64,000 bases of DNA from Thuidium tamariscinum (lineage: Eukaryota > Streptophyta > Bryopsida > Hypnales > Thuidiaceae). The translations under genes and the position numbers were made by a program. The notes under the pieces are model-generated. The model did not search any database. It saw only the letters and a program-made list of their open reading frames with translations, and was not told the DNA's origin. This document shows, in pieces, positions 25,131 to 37,139 of the stretch; within the stretch, counting starts at the first letter, position 1; every line of letters starts with the position of its first letter. The stretch is from assembly GCA_947034885.2 (NCBI GenBank), contig OX344752.2, forward strand, positions 1,240,001 to 1,304,000. The letters run 5' to 3'.

Positions 25131-26395
25131 CCCTAGATGTGTTTTTTGCAACTTTTCTTACCTATTTTTTGACATTTGCAAGCCATTTTGCAAACACATT
25201 GAATCAATTGAATGATTTTATTTTTTACCAATGTGTTTGTATGCTGATTTTGAATTACTTTGTAGTTTGAATTTTTTTCATTTGCTTAGGTTTAGAAGTC
25301 AAATTTCACCTCTAAATGAGTTTTTAGGAAAATTTCAGCATTCTTTTTCAACACTAAAACATTTTAATCTTGCAATCGATGTGGTCAAATAACTTCAAAT
25401 TTGATCCATGCCACCTAAAGTAGAACCACCTATAACCAATAGGCTCCCCATAGTCAACCTTTTGATGGACGTATTTCCAACCAAGGCTAGAATTAGTTTT
25501 TTTTTCATTTTTAAAGTTGGAACTAAAAGTTCATGGCACATGTTTTAATGTAGTGTGCAAGAAAGTAGAAAAGAGTGAGTAAAAATGTAGTATTTTGCGT
25601 GATCGAAATTAGAAGACTCCATAGATTGGTATTTGGTCAAGCACACTCTATGCCTTCTAAAATTCATAGTAATTTCAATTCATGTGATAAAAATACCAAA
25701 TTTTTTGGAATCCCCATCATTTTTATCTTTACACCTCTGAAAATATTTGCTTTGCACTACACTACACTAGATCATGCCTAAAATACCTTAAATGATCGGT
25801 TACGGGTGGTTCTACCTTACAACATGCTCACTACAAGATTGTATGGTTAAGATGTGTATTATTTAGTCACATTTAGATTTATAGCACTTCAAAAGCTACA
25901 TTTTCTTAAACCCAAAATGGCCATGGGCCTTCTAGGGTTAAGGTTTGGGGCATCATATTAGTTAAAGTTGATTAGCCTATTCCATACCGGATTCCATACA
26001 AACTTGCAATTTGCAATTAATTTTTTGTTCCTTGTATTTTTCGAAGAAAGAATTTGTTGAGTGGACTCAAATACAAGTGAAATTCATATTAGGCTCATTG
26101 CAAGAAAGGCTTACCAATTGTAGCCTTGTTTTGTCAAAATGGTTTTGTCTTTTGCTATAACTTATGATTTATGAATCCAATGTCAAGACCAAAAAATTGT
26201 CTTTAGAGTTTTTGATTGTAATCATATCCTTAATTTTTCAAAAATAGGCCAGAAAAGAGGCTCCATGGTGCACACTTCTTAAAATTGAAAAAAGTTTCAA
26301 GTTCATTATTTTGGTGAAATGTCATGACTATGAAGTCCTCAACAATTGCCAATTTTTAGTTTTTTTTTTATTTCACTGTTGTTGATTTATAAAAA

Positions 26396-26470
26396 ATGAA
26401 AACATTGAAATACCCCTTTCCTACTTGCAATTCTATATATCCTAGGAAAGGGGTATTTCAACATTTTCAT
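26396..26470. repeat. short foldback hairpin
   Basis: The left arm 26396-26423 and right arm 26443-26470 pair over 28 bases with two mismatches; the shared core is TTGAAATACCCCTTTCCTA. The loop is 19 bases. Weaker complementarity continues outward. It is probably a small foldback transposon relic; no mature small RNA can be inferred. Confidence 0.6.
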
Positions 26471-27577
26471 TTTTAAGCTATGACAAATACACCTCTAAAC
26501 AAGCTTAAGGGAGAAACACCCATTCCCGTCCATGTACCTTGCAGTGGACTATAGAATCACTCAAATATGTCCCTAGAGTGTATTTGCCACATGTGATTGT
26601 AATTTGTTGACACAATTGAAGGACACATAGGAAAATCTGGTTGGCTGAGTGTTGATTTTCAGAGGGTTCAGTTTTGGGTGCACCTATTGTACACTTTCAG
26701 TGGTCTAGGGAGCCATCACTTCAAAAAAACATAGAAATTACATACAATGTCCAAAAATTCTATTTCTTTTTTTGAATATTCATAATTTTCACTCGCTAAT
26801 ACTAGAAAAATATCAGTTTTAGGAAAATCTCCCTCCAACTATGCTGAATTCCATATTTGGATGGTTTTAAGTTAGGTGCTTCCACCGTAATGCAGTCCCC
26901 CTTTTTCTTGTGTGGTACATTTTATAAGACACGTATAAAGCACTGCAATACACATGTCCAGAGTTGTTCCTATCATATGCTGTTACCTGTGAGGGTTGCA
27001 AGGGTTTAGGGAACAATCTCTAAGTTAGTTTGTAGGAAGAAACACTTAAATAATTCCGCTTACTCCTTCCGGTGTGTCATTGCCCAAGTCTTGGCGGAAT
27101 TTGGGATCGTTACGCTTGCGCCTCAAGTCCCATCAGTGTACCGTCGCACCGCAACTATCATGCTATCACCTTCACACTCCGCGATTTTTTGTAATTTGTG
27201 CTACAAATTCCAATTTTAGAGTTCTTGTCTCGAAATTTGGTTTGGAGTGTAATTAGAATAGTAGATTGGATGAGTGTACCTCGAAATGACTGCTCCTTGA
27301 ATTCTGAATTTGGAACTATGGTGGAATACAATGTGGTATGGTCGTTTTAAAGGGAAGAAGCTGAGGGACTTCGTCGGATCCAATATCGATGCAAGCATGG
27401 CGATGTGGAGCAAGTGAGAAGCGAAATTAGTGCTCTATTGGGATTGAGGGTTTCGGTAGGGTTTCGGGTTTGAGATTTCGATGGAGCTTGTCGGAGATGG
27501 GATCAGCAATGGCGTTACGGTTGCTGTGGGTCATGGATTCGTTGGTTTGATTGAAACGAAAGGAAAGATTTGAGACC

Positions 27578-30500
27578 ATGTATAGTCCTGGAGCGTCTCC
27601 GTTGCCTCCTGGTCGACCTCCGCAGCAACAAGTGGTGGTTCCGCCGGAGTTTTCAGTGCAGCAACCCTTGTGGCAGAATGGCGTGCAACTGAGGAAGCAT
27701 TTGCGGGAGCTTCTTGAACACGCGGTTTTGCTCAAAGCTGTGTACGTTTCGCAAGGGAGATTTCCTTGTCTTATGATTATGCAATTTCGTTAATCTGTCA
27801 TGTGATCTTCTACAGATTGAGGTTTAGGGTTTTGAGTATTTTTTTCGATACGCCTTTGAATTATACTTGGAGTCTCGTGGTTAGAAATAAGATTTTTTTC
27901 AAAGGAACAGCATCTAAGAAGTAGCAAATTTGCACTTTCATAACATTCTTGAGTAATTTGGGGGTTGAATATCATTCTTGTATGATAAGATACCGAGTCA
28001 CTGACCACCTGGTTTGTGTTCCAAGACTCTGCAACTTTAGAACCGCGATGACATATCAACCCTCTTCTTAGCTTTCAAATGTTGGACTCCACTTTTTCTG
28101 GAAATGCGTTTGTGCCGGCGGATCATTGAATCCTGAATATCATGATTCTCCCTTGAATAGCAAATGGCCCGAGGTGTGAGTAGCTGAATTCAAGATTGTT
28201 AAATTGTGTTGGTTGCAATTTTTTTCTGTATGTCTGATTACTGGCTCTTGAATACCTGTTGCAGAGCGGCCGAGCTAGAAGCGTTCGAAAGTCTTGGGTC
28301 TACGAAAATTACATCGGTAGAGGCCGTTTCCAACAGCGGCTATTCTGATGAGAAGCATGAAAGTACGTCTGAAGCTGCGGAGGATTTCAAAGATTTTCCT
28401 ACTAAAGAGGATTTATCGATAGTACCATCCCACATAACCTCTGATGGGTCAGCAGCTCTCAATGAGCATTTTGACTCATCTTCTAGCAGTGTTTTCTCCC
28501 AATTATTTACTGCAGTTCAGACAAGTGGACGTGTTCAAGCGCAAACTTTAGAAGCAGCCTTGGAGTTGCAGAGTCGTGTCACGAATTTATTGACTCCTCT
28601 TCAAGGAGCCTTGGGTGCGCCGGGGGGTTGGGAGCATGCTGCTGCAGCTGCTAGGCTACGCAGTAAACGAGATAAAATTCAACGGAATAGGAAATGGAGG
28701 AAGCGGAAGAGACAACGGATTGCTGAGGCACTTCGTAAGGTTTGTTTCCTCCCTTTGCTTATAAGCCTCGTATCAGAGTCTCCCGTAATTGTATAAAGTA
28801 GTTGTTTCATTTCTATGCCGTGACTGTGGTTTATGATTTGTATATAGTATGTTATCCTGTTTATTTGTTTTTTCCTAGCGCTTGTTGCTTGTGTTTGTGA
28901 TTTATTGCAGCCTCATCGTTTTTGCAGGGGCAAGAAGGCTTTGAAGAAGCTGACCACAAGGTCGATGAGTGGAGGGCAAGAGAAATTGCAAAGTCAATAG
29001 CTAGGAGTAAGGTGAGTGCTATCAAATTGTATTTTGACGGTATTGAGGGTTCTTGAAGTCAATGTGTTCTTGCTGAAATATATCCTTACTTCGTTTCTTG
29101 TTCGATCCTTGACAGGAGACGACGTCTCTGTTCACGCTGTCCTCTGAGTTGATGTCCAGAAGCTCACAGGGGAATTTGAGCTTTAATTGTTGCCTTTCTG
29201 CGGTGCACCGATGGGTTCATTCTGAATTGTTTTCTTTTGTGGAATCCCTGCGCAGATGGAGAAAATGAAGGAGGTAGCAGAGAAGAAGGCTGAGGAGGAG
29301 AGAGCAAACCTGGGAGCCGAGGTACCATTCATCTATGCGGATTCTCCACTCGTGTCCTGTTGTAAATTGTTAGGGATGGGTCTGTTCTCTGCTCCAGTCT
29401 GCACTTTCAGCGTATTTTTGCACTCAGAGCTGCTTAGTTGCTTTTGAAATTTCCTTGCAAGTGTCATTACATTCTTTTTGTCAAGGGCCGTGTAATTCCA
29501 CAATCAGCTACTCAGAACTCTTGTCATGATCTACAGATGGAGATGCTGTTGATGGTCGAAAAGCTTCAGGAGTTACGTGCCCTTCGTATTCAGAAGTTGA
29601 AGAAACAAGGTTAGATTGCATATCTTGGCCTGTTTGATTTCTACTTGATAGTTGCCTTCATGGGCATCGTCTATTGGAGCTCTTTGGAGTACTTTCGCTA
29701 CTTTTCTTCTTTGTTTAACCAGTTTCCAACTGCAAATTGGTTGTAGGTCGTTTCTTTCCAGACGAGGACGACAAGTTCATGGAGAAGGTACGTGCAGCAG
29801 TCGAGGAAGAAGAGCGGCAGGCTGCTGCTGCAGCTGATACTAGTGCAGCTGCAGTTGCCATAGCAAGTGCTGCAGAAGCTGCAAAAATGTCTGGCGAAGT
29901 CATTCCTGCTCTCAAAGCAGATGGTGATGGACCGCTGGAGAATGATCCAGCACTACCCAGTGACAAGGCCTCAGATGTTGATTTGAGAAACTCTGATGCT
30001 GATGAGAACGTAAGGAGACTCATCTGAACATTTTCAGTTATTTACGTTTTGGCTAAGTTCTTCTTTTCCATATTGATGACCTATACTGTTTCATGAGTAC
30101 TGACTCTAAATCTTATGTCTCAGGTTGCTGAAGTATCAATTAGGAGCAGCAGAGCACCAAGTACCGAGGGGGAGAAAGGGACAGCAGTACAACAAGCCTA
30201 CAAACTACCAACTGAGTTTCACCACTTCTATTACGGCAGCCAATTAGACCTGGGGGCACTGATTGAGGTATGTGCAAATTAACATGTAGACCTTTACGTA
30301 CGGTGGATAATCTACTATTACATGCGAACAAGCTGTAACATGTGCACGTTTCATTAATCTGAAGTTCCGAAGCTGAAAAAAGAAAGTACACTTTGGAAGC
30401 TAATAAAAACTTTTAGTATCTTGCAAACCGTGTTTATATCGTCAAGAAATCTAGAGTATGATTCCTTCTTTCTATTGTAACATTTTGTTACCTTCCTTGA

Positions 30501-31006
30501 AACGTCTTACATGATTATTTCAACTCCCATAGACCAGGACGAGGCCAATTTTGGCCATGTGGACACTAATGGTAATTTGCTGAGAGATGTCGATTGTGAA
30601 AATTCCTTGCTGTGTACATTTGCAATTGTGACTGACTGCATACGTCAAACACTTGTATTTGTATCAGGTGAGACGAGCATGGGATGCTTATCTTATGCCT
30701 GGTGGAAGGTGAGCTCCTTCCCTCCTCCCTTGTGTGTTAAGGCACTCAAATCAGGTCAAAGCAATGTTGCAGCGAATTTGATAGTTATCTTATCTTCAGC
30801 TGTACTGGTAAGAGTCCTGCGATGACTACCCTATACTGTGGGACTGACGGAGATGTTTTGTAATTTGCAGTCGAATACCCGGTCACTGGATTGAAGCACC
30901 GCCTCCAGCAGATGCGGTGTGGGCTTCGTATCTGGTGCTCCCTCCTAGCAAAATGGACCCGGCAGGGAAGTCAGAGCCAAAAAAGAAAAAACGAAAGAAG
31001 AAATGA
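27578..31006 (+). CDS. SNRNP59: U11/U12 small nuclear ribonucleoprotein 59 kDa protein (PDCD7 homologue)
   Basis: Nine exons join in phase to 481 aa: 27578-27741, 28265-28739, 28928-29011, 29256-29321, 29537-29609, 29747-30009, 30124-30267, 30668-30708 and 30871-31006. The protein has a Pro-rich start, then a basic KRDKIQRNRKWRKRKRQRIA block near residues 195-214. A long charged coiled coil follows (EADHKVDEWRAREIAKSIA, VEKLQELRALRIQKLKKQG), then FFPDEDDKFMEKVRAAVEEE. The C-terminal signature is FHHFYYGSQ, LIEVRRAWDAYL, PGGSRIPGHWIEAPPPAD and WASYLV, ending in a Lys-rich nuclear-localisation-like tail. These are the landmarks of the plant 59K component of the U11/U12 di-snRNP, which recognises U12-type introns in the nucleus. 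The start is the first ATG before the Pro-rich segment. All inspected introns have GT-AG ends. Confidence 0.9.
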
Positions 31007-31897
31007 CCGTGAAAAATGGATGCACTTGTCAGGTCAGGATTAAAGCATGTTTTTTTTGTTCTTTTTGTTCTTTTTGAACAAATGGGAAACCCAGAGTACA
31101 ATTAAAAAGAATCACATAGGGTGGGCAACCATTCTTGACCACACCCCATTTCCACAGTTCATATAGAGCAGGATCAGCTGAAGCAACACAGATGATTGAG
31201 AATTGAGAAGTGTACATTGAAAGCATAGAATGATCACAATATGTACATTGAAAGCCACAATTATCACTTTCATTGATTTTGTAATCAGTGTATGATTGAA
31301 AATAGAATGACCTATGTAACAAGAATAGGTTTTACAGAATTTTCATGAAAAAAATTCATGATAATTTTGTTTTTATGAAAAAAATGTAAAAAAATTCAAA
31401 TCTTTTTGAATTCAATTTCTCTACGTGGGGAATTTTTTTCCTTCAATACACCCATCTTGCAGATATGTCCAATTCCTTAAGTGGTTGGAAAGGGGTTGCC
31501 ATCCCTTACAATAAAGCAGGTTATATTGTGATGCGAAGTGCCAAATTCTAAGTCTGGCTCTATACTTGAGGACACTATCCAAGATGTAGTTTGCATAAGT
31601 GCAATGCATTGAATAGTTTAAATAGCTTGAGAGTAGCTTAGGTGGGTGTTTTGATGAGTTGGAGTGTTATGTCTGTTTGATATATGATTTCAATTATGGT
31701 TGCATATATAATATTCTTTTAACCCTTAATGTATGGAATCTTCTCCAGAAGTGCTGATTTGGAAAAATTCATCATAAAGTACTATTTGGAAGAATATTTT
31801 GGAATTGATACACAAATGAAAGTAGTAGAGGTTGAATTATAGATTCTATGCATATAGTTGGATTCACCAATACTATCACTAATATTTTCAATACATC
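31007..31897. other. 3' flank and AT-rich spacer
   Basis: Holds the probable 3' untranslated region of the 59K gene, then AT-rich sequence. No further gene or structured repeat recognised. Confidence 0.5.
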
Positions 31898-32325
31898 AGA
31901 GTTATTCGTAAAGTCCCCTCCAATTTGGAGGGGACTTTTTCACAAATTTCATCCAATGGAGTAAAAACGCAAAGTCAATTGGAGTTTTGAAACTCCAACC
32001 AATAATTGCGGAGTTCTTCAATATTCGGGGATATATTTGGTGACATCATCTCCTTCCCCCGATGGTTAGCAAAGTGCTTGCCTCCACGTTCTTGCTCGCA
32101 ACTACGCCTGCATTGGAGCTTTCTTTCTCGTTGTATTGCTCCAGGGCTCAAATGCACATCAATTTATGGTCTTCATGATTGCTGCAGTGAATGTAGAAGG
32201 TTTCGAAACGTGATTTTGATCATTCTTAGGTTCAAGCAAAATTGGTTTCTTGTTGTTGGTGTTCATTTCAGTTATCTACTTTCGGTGAGTTATGGTGATC
32301 GTTAGATCGATTTGTTAGGTCGGAG

Positions 32326-32664
32326 ATGGATAGCAGCATTTCAGATTTATCCTCGTCATCAAAGAGTAATGAAGAGCAGGCCATGCTTGTCATTCAATTA
32401 GCAATGCATAGTACGATAGAGTTCCTTCATACAAATGAATTGGAAGAAGGTGGGCAAGAGTCGGTAAACCCCAACGAAGGTGTTTGTGATGTGCTACGAT
32501 CCATGATGTCTACTCCAATTTTGTTTAAGATTTTAACAAACTTATCTATTTCTGAATTTGTGGAATTGTGCCAATTGGTTTGTTTGACAATTGTAAACCA
32601 TGCACGATCCATAGGTTTTGTTCGCATCGTATCAGGGCGTTTGTCTAAGCTGAGTTCGAAATAA
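32326..32664 (+). pseudogene. transposase N-terminal fragment, Harbinger-like
   Basis: A 112-aa frame contains LRSMMSTPILFKILTNLSIS followed by EFVELCQLV and IVNHARS. This recalls the N-terminal segment of HARBI1/PIF-type transposases, where a helix with 'TNFS-EFDELC' precedes the DDE domain. The frame stops at 32664 and I see no DDE core downstream, so this is a remnant or an exon of a broken gene. Homology is from pattern memory only. Confidence 0.4.
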
Positions 32665-32928
32665 CGATTGTTTAGCTACTTAACAATAGGGCGATGGGTC
32701 TTTTCCTGGCATGGCAATTTTGCCGATTGTTGAGAAAGTGTTGGAAGTCCAACACAGTGCAATCATCTTGTTGGTCAGCCATGGGAAATCTGCAACAAAA
32801 ATATTGAAATGTGGTTGTGTCACTCACTATCCACACCTTACGAGACCAAATCAGAAACCCTAAGTGACTTTGCAACTTCTTGGCATAGTAGGAATTGACA
32901 AAAATCATCATGCAGCATCACTCACAAA

Positions 32929-33146
32929 CACTAGAAGAAAACTGCGTTACATTCCCTGAAAATGCGTCACCTTGTTTTTGTTGAGTTCCCGTTTCAAAAC
33001 AAAGTGGAAACGCAAAAAAACGCAATTTTTTGCATTTTTCAGTGCTTTTTGCGTTTTGACTGCGTTTCCACTTTGTTTTGAAACGGGGACTCAACAAAAA
33101 CAAGATGACACATTTTCAGGGAATGTAACGTAGTTTTCTTCTAATG
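32929..33146. mobile_element. CACTA-like foldback MITE, 218 bp, nested
   Basis: The left end is CACTAGAAGAAAACTGCG and the right end on the minus strand is CATTAGAAGAAAACTACG. The arms pair over about 85 bp, sharing TTACATTCCCTGAAAATG, TTGTTTTTGTTGAGT and CCCGTTTCAAAACAAAGTGG. An AAA triplet flanks both sides (32926-32928 and 33147-33149), consistent with a 3-bp target duplication. It is almost the same length as the element at 7587-7805 but differs in sequence. Confidence 0.8.
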
Positions 33147-33705
33147 AAAGAAGGCAATTTACCCACAGGTCACTAATTGCAGAAATGCCCAGTAAACAAA
33201 ATTGAATGGAAATGAAAGCGGAAGGGATCGAAGCATATGAAGCACCTTTGCAAACTTGGTGAGGTAGTTGCTGCCGTGCTTGCACCCGCTTCTGCCCCAC
33301 GTGGCTATGTAGTAGTCGCAACGTCCTTGCTCCCTCCAACGACCATGTGGCGCAGCGTCGCATGTACTCTACCTCCCACAGCACCGAAAACACGCCACCG
33401 ATCTAAAGCCCTCTCGACATCGTGCACCCAAGCCACGTACTCGCGAGTTTGCTTCGCCCTCCCGATGCGTCTAGAAATCCTTCGCCTAAGTCATGAGTGC
33501 TTGCGAGTGAGAGACCCCTTGCGAGTACGACCCCGTAGGCAAAGTCTGCACGAAATTTTTTTGGAGTCGAGTTGGGCACGAAAAAAAATTTGATACCCAC
33601 TTTTGTATTGGGTATGTCAAGTGTGGGTGACTTTTTGCCCTAAACCTGCTTTTTCACAAAACTGTCGGGTTTAAATCCCAGTTTTGGATACTTTACGAAT
33701 AACTC

Positions 33706-34677
33706 TATTTTAAAAGGAAAATTTCAAAACTCCTATATTCAATTACAAACAATGGATCTTTATGTAGTGTGTTTTAAAAAAAATTATATCCTTTAAATCT
33801 ATAATCTCATTTTTGTAGATTTCAAATCTAATTTTGAACTAGAGCCAATACAAGTTTTGGCTTGGTCAACCTCTTGACATAATTTTAGAAAAATAGGTAC
33901 TTTAGTAATATTAAATCCAACTCTTAGATGGGACATCAATGTAACAAAGTATCTACACAATTTAGAATGATTTTCATCCAAATAATAACGAGATAAAAAA
34001 ATGATTTGCAATCTATTCATCATCCAAAAATTAGTTGTTGAAATGCTTCAAAGTTGGTCCCTTAGAACTCCAATATCCAGAATTCGGATGATGAACAAAA
34101 AGATGGCAAGGATTTTCTTATCCATAAAACATCTCTTTCATTCAAACCAATGCTTGAGTTTTAAAAAACCACACTTTCTATATGATGAATTTGATGAAAT
34201 TGAAATAAAAAATACTTTATTTATATTTATAAAGACATGCAAAAATTCATGAAAGGATTTAGTCACTAAGAAGTAAACCTTCAAAAGGGGCTCATTTACC
34301 TTTAATAAAATGGCATCCTCAAAGCACAACTTCAATGCAATCTTCAACAAATTACTAATTTTTCACCATTTTTTATTAGAACTTGAAATTACAAGAAAAA
34401 AAACAAGAAAAAAAATATATAAGTAGAAAATACATAGAAATTGATCTCTTTTCTAAATTTGACATTTGAATTCTACCTATATTTTAATCAATCAAATTTT
34501 AAATAACTTAAAAACTATGTAGGTTTGATGTATTGGTAGTATGTCCACACATTCAATCATCTTGCATATAAAATCATTAATCCCAATTAATGAATTTTTC
34601 ATTGTTCATCAACAGTCTCTAAAATGACTATTTTATTGTAGATTGAAGTTGAATGTCTATGACTATATTTTTATGGG
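33706..34677. other. AT-rich spacer
   Basis: Only short AT-rich frames; no gene or repeat recognised. Confidence 0.5.
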
Positions 34678-34729
34678 CCCCTTGGTAGACGCTTACGCTC
34701 CATTCACTGGAGTTGCGTCTACCAAGGGG
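34678..34729. repeat. 52-base GC-rich hairpin
   Basis: The arms CCCCTTGGTAGACGC and GCGTCTACCAAGGGG are perfect complements, with partial pairing continuing inward (CTCCA against TGGAG). It sits exactly where AT-rich spacer gives way to the GC-richer upstream region of the bromodomain gene copy, and may be a small foldback element or a promoter-proximal structure. Confidence 0.6.
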
Positions 34730-35048
34730 AACAGGGAACTTTGGGAACTTCGGCTATTTCAAATACGTGTTGGCTGAGGTTTCAGGGCGAAGTTTGGAGG
34801 TTGGATTTCGAGAGAGAAGAGTTGGTGAAGTGTGGGGAGGTGATTGTTTTGGTGTTGGTAATAATTCGGCAGAGGTAATTTGGGTTTGTTGACGGGAATT
34901 AGGATTGGTGCAATTTGGAAAGAATTTTAATGAAATCAGTGTTAATCAGTGTCGGGCCTGGAATGTGAAGCAATCAAAATTGGAGTCTCTGCCGTATATA
35001 TGGGAGGGGGATAGTTTGACCATGCTGTAGAGAGTCGGTTTAGAAATC

Positions 35049-37139
35049 ATGGAAGATAGACGGTTTAGGACGAAGCCATCTGAGGTTGGGAATGTAAAGA
35101 CACTTGCAACGCCCAAACGGGCTGCAATGTTACATCCTCAAGGAAAATCATCTTTCGTGACTGCTTAATGTGCACTATATGTTATCTCGTTCATCTTGAA
35201 AGGGACCTCCTTGAATAAGATCAATGGGTCTTGTTATCATGGAGACCCTGATGAACTTCAAAATTTAGCCCAAACATTAGCTTGGTATGTGAAATTGTAG
35301 TTAGCCTGAGTTTGAGCGTAAAGGGTATTTCTGTCTTTTAAGCCTCATTTGGTATTAAATGGTTTTATCATACAGGACTATTTGAAGATCATGAAACGAC
35401 CAATGGATCTTAACACTATTCGTGACAGGTTGGAGAAAGGTGAAGTCTATAATACAGTGGACGATGTCTTTGAGGATGTTGCACTTGTGTGGAGCAATTG
35501 TCGTAAGTACAATGATGATGGCGATCCTATCATGGGGTTCCTTCAGAATTTGGAGTCCACGTTCAACAAACTTTGCCTAGCAGGGGGTTCCCCTTTTCAT
35601 GCTACCAACACTGCTGAAGGTTAGTCCTTGATTTAACTGCACCATGTCTCTACTCTTTCCTGACCTAATGAAAGACAGGCACGTACGAATTTGCCTTCAT
35701 GTGTGCAAGTTACAACATACAATGCATCTCCAGGGCTTCTTTGGGACTAAATACATGTTTAACTTTTAGTAGCTGGAGACACATGTTCTTCCTGGTAACT
35801 TACTTTGGCACCCCTTTCTACTGAATTGGAATGACACAGCCAACTTGGAGAAATCTAAAGGCAAGGAACTCCATTTGCAGAAAGTTGATAAGGTTTCGAA
35901 GAAGAGAAAGGTGAAGGATGTCCAGCCTGATGCAGTGGTTTCGTTAAAGACTAAGATCAAGCGTAGTGGTAAATTTCTAGTTCGTCAAGTATTAGAACTA
36001 CAATTTCCTATGTCAACGTAGATAGCATCTCTTCTCTCATGCACATCGAATTGTTCTAACCTTAGGCTGTAGGCATAATTTTGTGCTGTAGTTCTAGTCG
36101 ATCAGTTGATGGCAAAAAACAAAGCCCGGGAGCAAAAGGGCAATGTTGACAGAGTGAATCTTGGAGACTAAGGTAGAGACGTCAAAATTGCGGGAGCGAA
36201 TTCAAGTGGGGTTGGCAAGAAGGTTGAGACCCCACAAGCTGAACATGGGTCTGAGGATGAAGAAGTTCGTGGGAATGATCAAGAGACACTGCAAGGTATG
36301 CAATTTTTAGGACATCAAAGAGGTTTTGCAAGTTAAATGCTTAATTGACGATCGTGCTTGTAGGATGTTCATAGCCTTGTTACCTTGGTCATAGGTTGCT
36401 TGCGTGTATTTTTCCTTCAGGGTCAGTGGCAACACCTCCTGTGAAAGAAGGGGGATCAACTCCAACAAGACACCACCGGAGATCTACAAACTCACAACTT
36501 GTCAATTTGCTTGCTAAAGTGAAACGGCCAAACGGGTATCTCTTTCAGTTGCCCCAATTCCTGCACATGTGCTAGATCTAAAGTGTTTTATGATTGGTAA
36601 TAAGTTGAGGCGGCCTGTTGTATGTAGGAGTTCCTTCCTTCATATTGTTTGATATTGATCCTGAGATTTTCGTTCTTTTGGATGGTTATAGACATAGCAC
36701 CTTGAACCACAAACAAGGATGTCTTTGTGTTGTGTGCGTTGGTCGACGGAAAGGGAAGCCAAATTACACAAGAGTGGTGCTCACTTAAGGGCTAACAAAT
36801 CTGCAAAGAAGGTTACTATTTCCTTACAGAGACGGGCTACTCCTCATTGTTTGCATTAAATCTCTTTCTAGCTACTTGTTTATTTATCAGCGGTGACCTT
36901 GCAAGCATGGCAGGGCTTTCCAATGGTATATCATATAGATAGATTAAATGATTTAATAATCCGATAGTTATAGACACAGTACCTTGACCCACAGACAAGG
37001 ATGTCTTTGTGTTGTGTGCTTTGGTCGATGGAAAAGGGAAGCCAAATTACGCAAGAGTGGTGCTCACTTAAGGGCTAACAAATCTGCAAAGAAGGTTACT
37101 ATTTCCTTACAGAAGTGTTCATTGCTCGTGCCATGGTAA
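35049..37139 (+). pseudogene. bromodomain protein gene, partial and probably decayed
   Basis: Exon-like blocks join in phase: 35376-35619, 35840-35968, a block ending 36295 (start about 36100 or 36173), 36421-36535, then 36692- or 36974-. The first encodes the second part of a bromodomain, DYLKIMKRPMDLNTIRDRL followed by VFEDVALVWSNCRKYNDD, keeping the acetyl-lysine-binding Asn region. Later blocks are Lys/Ser/Glu-rich linker and a Cys motif HKQGCLCVVC. The first half of the bromodomain is missing: a PDEL-like remnant occurs near 35247 without a usable donor. A 39-codon ORF at 35049-35168 could be a first exon. With the earlier acceptor the third block contains TAA at 36169-36171. The last exon exists in two copies (see repeat). 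Chromatin-binding function is known for the domain; expression of this copy is doubtful. Confidence 0.5.
36685..37113. repeat. direct duplication of a 146-bp segment carrying an exon of the bromodomain gene
   Basis: Copies at 36685-36830 and 36967-37113 are about 94% identical, 282 bp apart. Both keep the acceptor GTTATAG and the frame into CLCVVC. The left copy has one base fewer in an A run (GGAAAGGG against GGAAAAGGG), which brings a stop at 36786-36788; the right copy stays open to 37137. The right copy's end also overlaps the donor of the antisense acyltransferase exon. Confidence 0.8.

Larger units (their letters stand above)
18811..27577. other. gene-poor AT-rich spacer with scattered repeat fragments
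   Basis: No gene of a recognised family in nearly 9 kb; frames are short and broken by AT-rich stops. Related AT-rich phrases recur at distance, for example around 22450-22900 and 26150-26400 (a TAACTTNTGAT phrase, then GGTGAAAT, then CAATTTTTAGTTT). This indicates remnants of a dispersed repeat family. Individually supported elements are listed separately. Confidence 0.5.
31898..33705. mobile_element. Harbinger-like DNA transposon relic, 1.8 kb
   Basis: The ends are inverted copies of AGAGTTATTCGTAAAGT (31898-31914 and 33689-33705). The inner subterminal region carries TTTCACAAAACT and GGGTTTAAA blocks shared with the 260-bp relative at 45078-45337. Internally there is a 112-codon frame and a GC-rich segment near 33240-33540. 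A separate CACTA-like MITE is inserted at 32929-33146. No clear target duplication was found, so the superfamily label rests on the internal frame and is tentative. Confidence 0.55.

Noticed and set aside
25829..25840. CACTACAAGAT considered as another CACTA terminus
   Set aside because: No partner end, subterminal repeats or target duplication; a match this short is expected by chance in a window this size.
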